Positions 7,808 to 14,623 of a stretch of 32,456 nt of DNA are shown here, one piece after another. Below the pieces are notes generated by a model. The model saw only the letters and a program-made list of their open reading frames with translations, was not told the DNA's origin and made no database searches. The stretch comes from Actinobacteria bacterium OV450 (GTDB lineage Bacteria > Actinomycetota > Actinomycetes > Streptomycetales > Streptomycetaceae). The position numbers and the translations under genes were made by a program. The stretch is taken from NCBI GenBank assembly GCA_001298555.1, contig LJCW01000370.1:1-32456 (forward strand), read 5' to 3'. Positions within the stretch are counted from its first letter, which is position 1; every line of letters starts with the position of its first letter.

Positions 7808-9050
7808 CATCGCCCTCCTCGGTCCGGTACGTGCGCACGTGCTCGATGCGGGAGACCGAGACGACCTTGCCGCCGGACACGGCGACCTCGGTCGGGGCCG
7901 GCCGCCCCAGGAACATCAGGAGGCTCGACGTGGGCCCGTACGCGCCGGCGTTGGGGATGCGGACGAGGTCGCCCTCCTCCAGCAGGGGCAGGTCGATACC
8001 CCGGCCGAGGACGTCGCCGGGGGTGCACAGCGGGCCGACCAGGCTCGCCTTCTCGGTCTCGTCGTCCGCCTCCACCTGCACGGACACGGGCAGCAGCCGG
8101 CCGAGGCCGGACATCCCGCCGAAGGTGTTGATGCCGGCGTCGAGGATGACGAACTTCTTGCCCCGGCTGATCTTGACGTTGCTGACGCGGGCGACGAGCG
8201 TCCCGCTGTCGCCGGACAGGTAGCGGCCGGACTCGACGGCGAGCCGCGGTGCGCCCTCGCGCCACCGCGGGAAGTGGACGCCGAGGGAGGCCTCCAGCTC
8301 GGTGCGGAGCTTGGGGTAGCGGTCCCGCTCGCCGTGCTGCGCGTACGGGACGGAGAAGCCGCCGCCGATGTCGAGCAGGCGCAGCGGGACGCCCAGGTCG
8401 TCCTGGATCGCGGCGGCCACCCGGATGGTGTGGGTGAGCTCGCCGATGAGGGACTCCTCGTCCGCGGCGTTGCTCTGGGAGAACAGGTGGAGTCCGGCGA
8501 TGCGCGTGCCGGGCACCGAGCGCAGCTGCTCGGCGATGCCGGGGACGGTCTCGCTGTCGATGCCGAACTGGGTGGGGGCACCCGTCATCCGGATGCTGGT
8601 GGTGGCACTCGCCGAGGCGCTGTTGATGCGCAGCAGGCAGTCGGCGACGGTGTCCTGTGCGAGGGCGGCCCGGCCGATGTGCACCAGGTCGCTCAGGGAC
8701 TCGGCGGAGAAGGTGCGCACGCCGGCCGCGATGGCCTCGGACAGCTCCTCGGGGGTCTTGCCGGGCCCGGTGTACAGGATGTCGGCGCCCGGGTAGCCGG
8801 CTTCGAGGGCCGCGGCGAGCTCACCGGTGGAGCTGATCTCGGCCTTGCAGGCGGGGCCTTCGCCGTCGCGCAGCGCCCGGACGAGGTCGACGTGCGGGTT
8901 GGCCTTGAAGGCGTAGAACACCTCGAAGCCCTCGGGCAGCCAGCCGAAGAGGTCCCGGCGGGCGGCGCGGGCGCGGTCGAGGTCGTACACGTAGAGGGGC
9001 GTACCGTACTGACGGGCGAGCTCGGTCGGCTCCATGGACTGGGAACTCAC
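7800..9050 (-). CDS. PLP-dependent fold-III decarboxylase, probably acting on 3-methylaspartyl carrier protein
   Basis: A 416-residue enzyme of the diaminopimelate/ornithine decarboxylase (alanine-racemase fold) family. Lys49 in YAFKANPH would bind PLP, DIGGGFSVPY contacts the cofactor phosphate, and Cys342 in LCTPGD is the active-site cysteine supplied across the dimer. The usual EPGR motif reads ESGR. I chose the GTG at 9050, preceded by GGGAG seven bases away; an ATG at 9035 is an alternative. Its neighbours (glutamate mutase downstream, AMP ligase upstream) match the vicenistatin pathway, where VinO removes the alpha-carboxylate of carrier-bound 3-methylaspartate to give 3-aminoisobutyryl carrier protein. 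A lysine-biosynthesis role is unlikely in this setting. The TnpB element starts within about 10 bases of its start codon and may have displaced part of its natural leader. Confidence 0.9.
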   Translation of the reverse strand: MSSQSMEPTELARQYGTPLYVYDLDRARAARRDLFGWLPEGFEVFYAFKANPHVDLVRALRDGEGPACKAEISSTGELAAALEAGYPGADILYTGPGKTPEELSEAIAAGVRTFSAESLSDLVHIGRAALAQDTVADCLLRINSASASATTSIRMTGAPTQFGIDSETVPGIAEQLRSVPGTRIAGLHLFSQSNAADEESLIGELTHTIRVAAAIQDDLGVPLRLLDIGGGFSVPYAQHGERDRYPKLRTELEASLGVHFPRWREGAPRLAVESGRYLSGDSGTLVARVSNVKISRGKKFVILDAGINTFGGMSGLGRLLPVSVQVEADDETEKASLVGPLCTPGDVLGRGIDLPLLEEGDLVRIPNAGAYGPTSSLLMFLGRPAPTEVAVSGGKVVSVSRIEHVRTYRTEEGDDA

Positions 9051-9069
9051 TGGCTTTCTCCCAAGTAGT

Positions 9070-9087
9070 CCCGGCCTTCAGGCCGGG
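9070..9087 (+). repeat. Left-end subterminal hairpin of the IS element
   Basis: CCCGGCCT (9070-9077) pairs with AGGCCGGG (9080-9087) around a two-base loop. Such imperfect palindromes near the ends are recognised by IS200/IS605-type single-strand transposases. It lies 10-30 bases from the decarboxylase start codon and would also form in the mRNA leader of that gene on the minus strand. Confidence 0.75.
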
Positions 9088-9192
9088 GAGGAATGGGTCC
9101 TTGGACCGGGGCCACGTAGTGGAGTGCTCTGCAGAACATGCTCTGACCTGTGCTTTCAGTCATTGTCAGTGGAGCCGGATAGGTTGACCGGC

Positions 9193-10398
9193 ATGACGAC
9201 GGGAGCAGGGGCCGAGGACGGGTCCGGGCATGCCCGGTACACGTATCGGCTTCGCGTGTCGTCGACCGCGCTCGCGGCCCTGAACAGCGAGTGGGCGCGG
9301 TGCCGGTGGGTGTGGAACGAGTGCGTGGCCATGTCCCGAAAGGTCCACCGGCACAACAGAGCCGCCGACGGGAAGATCACGTGTGGTCCAGCACAGCTGG
9401 ACAGAATGCTGACCGGAGCCCGGCAGTCGATGGGCTGGCTGCGTGAAGGTGCTTCGGTTCCGCAGCAGCAGGTCATCCGTGATTTCGCGAAGTCCCGGGC
9501 GAAGGCCATGAAGGACATCAAGACGAAGGTGCCGGTGCGGCAGCGTGCCGGAATGCCCCGCAGCAAGCGGAAACACGAAGCACTTCCCACCCTGAACTAC
9601 ACCCGGCGCGGGTTCCGGCTCAAGGACGGGCGCCTTCACCTGGCAGGCGGGATGGTGCTGACGGTGGTGTGGTCCCGTGATCTCCCGTCCGTGCCGACGT
9701 CGGTCCGGGTGTACCGCGATGGCCTCGGACACTGGTACGCCTCGTTCGTGGTGGAGGCCGCCATCCAGCCCCTGCCCGTCACGGGCGCGGTGATCGGGAT
9801 CGACTGGGGCGTGCGCGATACGGCGACCACCACGTCCGACGCCCACGACCTCCCGCACGCCGGACACGGGAAGGCGGTAGCAGGCAAGCTGGCCCGCTAC
9901 CAGCGGCAGATGGCCCGCCGACGTACGCCGAAGAAGCGGCCGGACACCGCCGGCTACAAGAGCGCCCGCAAGGCCGCGGCGAAGGTGTCCAGGAAAGTCG
10001 CCCGTCGACGGCAGGACGATGCCCGGAAGTGGGCCAAGTCCGTTGTCCGCGACTTCGACCACCTCGCCGTGGAGGACTTCGAACCGAAGTTCCTCGCCAA
10101 GACCACGATGGCCCGCAAGGCGGCCGACGCCGCCATCGGCACCGTAAAGACGGCGTTGGTCGAGATGGCCCGCAAGCACGGCCGAACCGTGCACCTGGTG
10201 CACCCCGCGCACACCACCATGGACTGCGCTCAGTGCGGAGCGAGAGCCAAGCACGCACTCCCCCTCTCTGAGAGAACGTATACGTGCACCGCCTGCGGAG
10301 CGGTGTCCCCCAGGGACAAGAACTCCGCGCGCGTGATGCTCGTCCGGGCTGGTCTCAACCCGGCTAGTGCCGATCTTGTAAGTCCCGCCACCTGCTAG
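9193..10398 (+). CDS. tnpB: TnpB, RNA-guided RuvC-type nuclease of IS200/IS605 family
   Basis: TnpB proteins are ancestors of Cas12 and cut DNA under guidance of an RNA made from the element's right end. The 401-residue product keeps all expected catalytic positions: Asp204 in GIDWG, Glu294 in VEDFEPK, and Asp375 in SPRDKNSA. A zinc ribbon is also present, with Cys345/Cys348 (CAQCG) and Cys365/Cys368 (CTACG). The central helical region is rich in Lys/Arg. The frame is open from 9034 but that extension is IS end DNA; I chose the ATG at 9193 because the TnpB N-terminal beta strand (YTYRLRVSSTALAALN) follows it, although its ribosome site is weak. The protein looks intact and potentially active. 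It is transcribed against the starter operon. Confidence 0.92.
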   Translation: MTTGAGAEDGSGHARYTYRLRVSSTALAALNSEWARCRWVWNECVAMSRKVHRHNRAADGKITCGPAQLDRMLTGARQSMGWLREGASVPQQQVIRDFAKSRAKAMKDIKTKVPVRQRAGMPRSKRKHEALPTLNYTRRGFRLKDGRLHLAGGMVLTVVWSRDLPSVPTSVRVYRDGLGHWYASFVVEAAIQPLPVTGAVIGIDWGVRDTATTTSDAHDLPHAGHGKAVAGKLARYQRQMARRRTPKKRPDTAGYKSARKAAAKVSRKVARRRQDDARKWAKSVVRDFDHLAVEDFEPKFLAKTTMARKAADAAIGTVKTALVEMARKHGRTVHLVHPAHTTMDCAQCGARAKHALPLSERTYTCTACGAVSPRDKNSARVMLVRAGLNPASADLVSPATC

Positions 10399-10453
10399 GT
10401 GCCGGGCGAAGTGAGCTGGGAATCCCCTCCCTTGAAGGAGGGGAGGATGTCAA
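10250..10453 (+). ncRNA. Predicted TnpB guide RNA (omega/reRNA scaffold) from the 3' end of tnpB
   Basis: In this family the guide RNA scaffold covers the 3' end of tnpB plus the right end, and the guide is the flanking DNA just outside the element. Here the scaffold would end at the TCAA at 10450-10453, after the CCCCTCC/GGAGGGG hairpin, and the guide would start at 10454 in the 3' end of the ligase gene. The 5' boundary given is a guess. This rests on family knowledge plus the visible right-end hairpin; no promoter is recognised. Confidence 0.4.
10424..10443 (+). repeat. Right-end hairpin of the IS element
   Basis: CCCCTCC (10424-10430) pairs with GGAGGGG (10437-10443) over a six-base loop, followed by AGGATGTCAA. 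This is the typical right-end structure of actinomycete TnpB elements and part of the putative guide RNA. Confidence 0.75.
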
Positions 10454-12006
10454 TTTCCACTTCCCTCGAGCAGCAGGGCCAGCTCTTTGCGGGCGTTCTT
10501 GCCGTGCTGGGTGAGCGGGAACTCGCTCAGCACGCGGACGATGGCCGGGACCTTGGCGGGCTCCAGGCGCTGGGCCACGCCCTTGAGCACCTCGGCGGGG
10601 GTCAGGTCGCTCTCCACGAAGAGGGCGAGGTCGTGCTTCTCACCGGGCGCCAGGGCGGCGGCTGCGCGGACTCCGGGGATGTCCATGGCGGCGCCCTCGA
10701 TTTCGAGGGTGCTCATCCGCAGGCCCTTGCGCTTGAACATGTCGTCGCGGCGGCCTTCGAAGTACAGGTAGCCGTCGGCGTCGAGGCTGCCGTAGTCCCC
10801 GGTGTGCAGGCTGCGCTGCCCGCTCGCGGGGTCGGTGCGGAAGGTGTGGGCGGTGATCTCGGGGCTGTTCCAGTAGCCGGGCATCACGTGCGGGCCGACG
10901 GCCACGATCTCGCCGACCTCGCCGGCGGGCAGCTCGTTGCCGTCCGCGTCGACGATCAGCACGCGGGTGCCGGGCAGGGGAAGGCCGACGGCGCCGGGGC
11001 GCTCGCGGTCCTCCTCGGGCGGCATGACGGTGATGCGCTTGGCCTCGGTCTGGCCGTACTGGCGGACCACCCGGGCCCCGGGGAAGTGCTCGCGCAGCGC
11101 GTCGATGGTGGCGGGCGGCAGCGCCGCGCCGGTGTTGGTGAACATCCGCACCGGGGCCTGCGGCTCGGTGTCCCGCTTCGCCAGACTGACGATCATGGAG
11201 GCGAAGGAGGGGACGATGGGGACCACCGTCGCGCCGGTCTCGCGCATCCGGCGCACCAGCGTGAGGTCGGAGTCCTGGTCGGCGAGGACGATCTCGCAGC
11301 GCGCGATGCAGGTCATGACGACCTTGTAGAGGCCGTAGTCCCAGGACATCGGGAAGCGGCAGAAGACGATGTCGTCCGACCGGTACCCGAGCGCCTCCAC
11401 CAGGCCCCGGGAGGCGAAGGCGACCTGGGCGTGCGGGCAGACGACGCCCTTGGGGGCGGCCGTGCTGCCGGAGGTGTAGATGAGGGTCGCCACGTCTTCG
11501 GGGCGTACCTCGGAGGTGGTGCGGGCGCCGCGGGCGCGCAGTTCCTCGACCTCGGCCCACACGTCGGCGAGCAGGTGCACCGCGCCGACGGCCTCGCCCA
11601 GGCCCGCCGCGGTCGCGGCGTCGCCGATGGCCAGCTTGGGCCCGGCGTTCTCGCTGACCTGGCGCAGGTGGTAGGGCTTCATCGTGGGATTGAGCGGTAC
11701 GAACACCGCTCCCGCCCGGGAGGCCCCGTAGAACATGGCCGCCAGCTCACGGCTGGTCGGCAGCTGCAGGACGACGGGATCGCCGACGCCTATGCCGCGG
11801 CCCGCGAGCCAGGCGGCGAAGGCCTGGCTGTACTCGTCGAGCTGCCGGTAGGTCCAGGCACCCGCGCCGTCGCGGATGGCCGGGGCGTCCGGCGCCGCCG
11901 CGGCGGCTGCGTCCAGCAGTCCGTGGACGGTTTCGCCCGGGGACGCTCCGTGAGTAATTCCGGTCGTTCCGGATTCTTCGCGTATCGAATACGAGAGGCT
12001 GACCAA
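10450..12006 (-). CDS. AMP-forming ligase (VinN-like), loads the beta-amino acid starter on a carrier protein
   Basis: A class I adenylate-forming enzyme of 518 residues if it starts at the TTG at 12006 (AGGAG seven bases upstream). The ATG at 12087 adds 27 unlikely Arg/Ser-rich residues and has no properly spaced ribosome site. The P-loop YTSGSTAAPKG is at 177-187, YGQTE at 317-321, and the C-terminal catalytic Lys503 is in HGKNARKE. FPMSWDYGLYK holds Asp223, which may correspond to the aspartate (Asp230 in VinN, from memory) that recognises the beta-amino group in macrolactam pathway ligases. Flanked by thioesterase and decarboxylase genes, it most likely activates 3-methylaspartate. The stop codon is supplied by the right end of the IS element, so its last residues have probably changed. 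An NRPS-type aminoacyl role (VinM-like) is less likely but not excluded. Confidence 0.87.
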   Translation of the reverse strand: MVSLSYSIREESGTTGITHGASPGETVHGLLDAAAAAAPDAPAIRDGAGAWTYRQLDEYSQAFAAWLAGRGIGVGDPVVLQLPTSRELAAMFYGASRAGAVFVPLNPTMKPYHLRQVSENAGPKLAIGDAATAAGLGEAVGAVHLLADVWAEVEELRARGARTTSEVRPEDVATLIYTSGSTAAPKGVVCPHAQVAFASRGLVEALGYRSDDIVFCRFPMSWDYGLYKVVMTCIARCEIVLADQDSDLTLVRRMRETGATVVPIVPSFASMIVSLAKRDTEPQAPVRMFTNTGAALPPATIDALREHFPGARVVRQYGQTEAKRITVMPPEEDRERPGAVGLPLPGTRVLIVDADGNELPAGEVGEIVAVGPHVMPGYWNSPEITAHTFRTDPASGQRSLHTGDYGSLDADGYLYFEGRRDDMFKRKGLRMSTLEIEGAAMDIPGVRAAAALAPGEKHDLALFVESDLTPAEVLKGVAQRLEPAKVPAIVRVLSEFPLTQHGKNARKELALLLEGSGN

Positions 12007-12112
12007 CGCCCCACTCCTGCCTCGAGTTGTGGCTCGGTTCGTCCCCCCGTGGAACCGGCTGGAAAAGAGCCGAGGGAGACAGGACATCCTTCTTTTCAGG
12101 TGTCGCTTGAAT

Positions 12113-12943
12113 TCAGACTGAGTTCGGTTGGAACGACCGGGAAATGTGGTCGCTCACGACCCTCCGGACGTCGTCGGCGTGTTCGTTCAGGAAGAAGTGC
12201 CCCCCGGTGAAGAGGGAGAGGGTGAACGGCCCGGCGGTGTGTTCGCGCCAGGCGGCGGCCCCGTCCGCGCTCACGTGCGGGTCCTCGCTGCCCGTCAGCA
12301 CCGCGATCGGCGTGCGCAGCGGCGGGCCGGGGCGCCAGCGGTAGCTCTCGGCGGCCTTGTAGTCGCTGCGGATGGTGGGCAGGATCATGCGGACCAGCTC
12401 GGGGTCGTCCAGGACGGCCGCGTCCGTGCCCTGGAGGCGCAGGATGCCGGCGACGAGCTCCTCCTCGGTCTCGGCCCGGGCCGTACCGCCGTCGGCCGTA
12501 CCGCCGCCTGTACCGCCACCGGTCCCGCCACCCGTAGCGCCACCGGTCCCGCCGCGGCGGGACGGGGCGCGCATGCCGGAGACCACGAGCCCGGCCGCCG
12601 GACTGCCCCGCTCCTCCAGACGGCGGGCGGTCTCGAAGGCGATCAGGGCTCCCATGCTGTGCCCGAACAGGGTCACGGGCCGGTCGGACCAGCCCAGGAC
12701 CTCCTCGGCGGCGTGCTCGGCGAGGGTCCCGATGTCCTCGATGCAGGGCTCGCTGCGGCGGTCCTGGCGCCCGGGGTACTGGACGGCCAGGACGTCCACG
12801 TCCGGCGCGAGGGCCTGGGCCATCGGGAAGAAGTACGTGGCGGCGCCGCCCGCGTGCGGGAAGCAGACGAGGCGGTGGGGGGCGTCCGGCGAGGGCTGGA
12901 ACCGCCGGATCCATGCGCTGGTGCCCTGGAGCGTTTCCGTCAT
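12113..12943 (-). CDS. Type II thioesterase, first gene of the starter-unit operon, with Gly/Thr repeat insert
   Basis: A 276-residue editing thioesterase, paralogous to the one at 5197-5952. It has HRLVCFPHAGGAAT (23-36), the nucleophile Ser96 in GHSMG, Asp221 in SEDPHV and His249 in GGHFFLN. Relative to its paralogue it carries about 26 extra residues (131-156), a low-complexity Gly/Thr run (GGTGGATGGGTGGGTGG). They sit right after the GMRAPSRR strand, at the base of the flexible lid. The frame is intact through the insert. The ATG at 12943 has GGGAAG about nine bases upstream. As the first gene of the operon it would be read from the control region at 12944-13369. The ligase gene follows about 106 bases downstream. 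Confidence 0.92.
   Translation of the reverse strand: MTETLQGTSAWIRRFQPSPDAPHRLVCFPHAGGAATYFFPMAQALAPDVDVLAVQYPGRQDRRSEPCIEDIGTLAEHAAEEVLGWSDRPVTLFGHSMGALIAFETARRLEERGSPAAGLVVSGMRAPSRRGGTGGATGGGTGGGTGGGTADGGTARAETEEELVAGILRLQGTDAAVLDDPELVRMILPTIRSDYKAAESYRWRPGPPLRTPIAVLTGSEDPHVSADGAAAWREHTAGPFTLSLFTGGHFFLNEHADDVRRVVSDHISRSFQPNSV
12483..12558. repeat. Short tandem repeats inside thioesterase gene
   Basis: GTACCGCC recurs at about 12483, 12497 and 12510, and CCACCGGTCCCGCC occurs twice 24 bases apart (about 12516 and 12540). Unit sizes are multiples of three, so length changes would keep the reading frame. It encodes the Gly/Thr-rich lid insert. Confidence 0.7.
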
Positions 12944-13044
12944 GACTCTTGACTTCCCTTCCCGGCAACCGGGCGGTATCCCGTTGCCCTCGTTCCATCG
13001 AAACGGCGCCCGGGGCCCCGCCGCCATTGCCGCCGCCCCCTGTG

Positions 13045-13065
13045 ACCACCCTTCACCACCCCTAA
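13045..13065 (-). promoter_or_regulatory. TTAGGGGTGG repeat, putative activator site (copy B)
   Basis: Read on the minus strand, the block begins TTAGGGGTGGTGAAGGGTGG, a near-tandem pair. It matches 18 of 21 bases of the plus-strand block at 1244-1264. It lies about 100 bases upstream of the first operon gene, pointing towards it. This is a good position for an activator site; the binding protein is unknown. Confidence 0.4.
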
Positions 13066-13107
13066 TTTCGGCCGGTCCCCGCCATTCCCACCAGGGGCGC
13101 GGCGGCT

Positions 13108-13130
13108 TAGGGGTTTTCAGCAGGGGGTGG
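13108..13130 (+). promoter_or_regulatory. Divergent half-match to the TTAGGGGTGG repeat (copy C)
   Basis: TTAGGGGT (13108-13115) is followed by AGGGGGTGG (13122-13130) on the strand of the P450 gene. Spacing differs by a few bases from copies A and B, so this match is weaker. Confidence 0.25.
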
Positions 13131-13175
13131 GAACAGCAGCCTGAATGGGGTGAACTCCGGTTGGGGTCCCCGGAT

Positions 13176-13204
13176 GGGGCACCTCCCAGCGGTAGCTGGG
13201 GGAG
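13176..13204. repeat. Intergenic hairpin repeat of Streptomyces type
   Basis: CCTCCCAGC (13182-13190) pairs with GCTGGGGG (13195-13202) around a GGTA loop, preceded by GGGGCA. From memory, this CCTCCCAGCGGTAGCTGGGG palindrome is scattered in intergenic spaces of many Streptomyces chromosomes, which supports the host assignment. A function as terminator or transcript-processing site is possible. Confidence 0.55.
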
Positions 13205-13369
13205 AGTCCGGGGGAGGAATGCGCAGGCGTTTTCCGTCGAGCGGTGACGCACCTGTGCGTGCGCCCTTCCACTGCCACCCGCTGAGCCCGAGCCCGACGA
13301 CGACCCACGCGATCGATCCAGGCCGTGACCGCACATGAGGTGCGGAGCGGTTGAGAGAGGGACCCACCC

Positions 13370-14608
13370 ATGACGGAACTCACCACCGCGCAGCCGGAGA
13401 CGACGGTCCGCGCGTTTCCCCTGGCCCGCACCGGTTGTCCGATGCAGCCCGCGCCGGAGTACGCCGTGCTGCGCGAGACGGAGCCGGTCTCGCGCGTGAA
13501 GCTGACGTTCAACGGCCGTGAAGCCTGGCTGCTGACGCGCTACGAGGACATGCAGCAGATGCTGCGCGACAGCCGCTTCGAGTCGGACATCGCCGACCCC
13601 GGCTACCCGCTCCAGTTCGGCTTCCCCCTGGAGCTGCTGGAGCAGGGCATCGTGCAGCGGACCCTCTTCCACATGGACCCGCCCGTCCACACCAAGCACC
13701 GCATGATGCTGATGCCGGAGATGACGGCCAAGAAGGTCGAGGCCATGCGGCCCGGCACTCAGGAGCTCGTCGACGAGCTGATCGACGCGATGCTCGCCCA
13801 GGGCGGCCCGCTGGACATCGTCTCGGCGCTGACGATGCCGCTGCCCTCCCGCGCGATGGTGGAGCTGCTGGACATCCCGGAGGGCTACACCGAGCTCTTC
13901 CACCGCTGGATCAACCTGCTGGTGGCCCAGGGCTCCCCCGAGGACCACGCCGCCGCCAACACCGAGGTGGAGATCCTGCTGCACCGGCTGATCGCCGAGC
14001 GTACGGCGCAGCCCGGTGACGACCTGATCAGCAGCCTGATCCTGCGCAACAAGGAGCGCGGCGGCGAACTGGTCGACGGCGAGATCAGCGCCCTGGTGCG
14101 CACGATGATCGCCGGTGGCCACGAAAGCACCGTGAACGGCATGACCATGGCCGTCCTCGTGCTGCTCAGCCACCCCGAGCAGGCGGCCCTCCTGCGCGAC
14201 AACCCGGACCTCGCCGGCCAGGCCGTCGACGAGCTGATGCGCTTCTCCAGCGTCTCCGACCACGGCACCGTCCGGGTCGCGAAGGAGGACGTGGAGATCG
14301 GCGGCCAGCTGATCCGCAAGGGCGAGGGCGTCATCTGCTCCCTGACCTCCGCCAACCACGACCCGCGGGTGTTCGCGGACCCGAACACCCTCGACTTCCA
14401 CCGCAAGGAGGCCGCGCAGAACATCGCGTTCGGCTACGGCCACCACCGCTGCGCCGGCCAGGTCCTGGTCCGGATGCAGATGGAGGTCGTGTTCACGACG
14501 CTGCTGCGCCGCATCCCGGGACTGCGCCTCGCCAAGCCGGTGGAGGAGCTCCCGTTCAAGGAAAAGGCCCTCATCGACGGCCTGCACGAGCTGCCGGTCA
14601 CCTGGTAA
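13370..14608 (+). CDS. Cytochrome P450 monooxygenase
   Basis: A 412-residue bacterial class I P450, the usual length. The C-helix region has DPPVHTKHR (103-111). The I-helix oxygen-binding motif reads AGGHEST (248-254), with Ser after Glu where Thr is more usual but Thr254 present. The K-helix ExxR is Glu288-Arg291 (ELMR). The heme loop FGYGHHRCAG has the iron ligand Cys361. The ATG at 13370 follows a purine-rich GAGAGAGGG. It is followed 15 bases later by a ferredoxin gene, its probable electron donor; no ferredoxin reductase is in the window. Within this cluster it most likely hydroxylates or epoxidises the polyketide after ring closure. The position oxidised cannot be told from sequence. 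Confidence 0.95.
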   Translation: MTELTTAQPETTVRAFPLARTGCPMQPAPEYAVLRETEPVSRVKLTFNGREAWLLTRYEDMQQMLRDSRFESDIADPGYPLQFGFPLELLEQGIVQRTLFHMDPPVHTKHRMMLMPEMTAKKVEAMRPGTQELVDELIDAMLAQGGPLDIVSALTMPLPSRAMVELLDIPEGYTELFHRWINLLVAQGSPEDHAAANTEVEILLHRLIAERTAQPGDDLISSLILRNKERGGELVDGEISALVRTMIAGGHESTVNGMTMAVLVLLSHPEQAALLRDNPDLAGQAVDELMRFSSVSDHGTVRVAKEDVEIGGQLIRKGEGVICSLTSANHDPRVFADPNTLDFHRKEAAQNIAFGYGHHRCAGQVLVRMQMEVVFTTLLRRIPGLRLAKPVEELPFKEKALIDGLHELPVTW

Positions 14609-14623
14609 AGGAAGAGGACGAAG

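Larger units (their letters stand above)
9060..10453 (+). mobile_element. TnpB-only IS200/IS605-type insertion element
   Basis: The element has a left-end hairpin, CCCGGCCT/AGGCCGGG at 9070-9087, and one tnpB gene. Its right end has a CCCCTCC/GGAGGGG hairpin (10424-10443) followed by GGATGTCAA, ending in TCAA (10450-10453), the type of right cleavage site seen in this superfamily. No tnpA transposase gene is present, so it would depend on one elsewhere. There is no target duplication or terminal inverted repeat, as expected for this family. It lies in the opposite orientation to the operon it interrupts. The left boundary is uncertain by a few bases (9059-9065). The ends are called by pattern memory of related actinomycete elements, not by alignment. 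Confidence 0.82.
12944..13369. promoter_or_regulatory. Divergent control region between starter-unit operon and P450 gene
   Basis: No supported gene lies in these 426 bases. Promoters for the minus-strand operon and the plus-strand P450 gene must be here. It contains two TTAGGGGT elements: 13045-13065 on the minus strand, towards the operon, and 13108-13130 on the plus strand, towards the P450. An intergenic hairpin repeat lies at 13182-13204. GAGAGAGGG (about 13351-13359) is the likely ribosome site for the P450. Confidence 0.65.

Noticed and set aside
9034..9192. Extended N-terminus of TnpB
   Set aside because: The 53 extra codons are the left end of the element and part of the decarboxylase leader; the TnpB fold begins after the ATG at 9193.
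12007..12087. ATG start at 12087 for the ligase
   Set aside because: The GAAGG before it touches the ATG, the 27 extra residues are Arg/Ser-rich and unlike ligase N-termini, and the TTG at 12006 has AGGAG at good spacing. It cannot be fully excluded.
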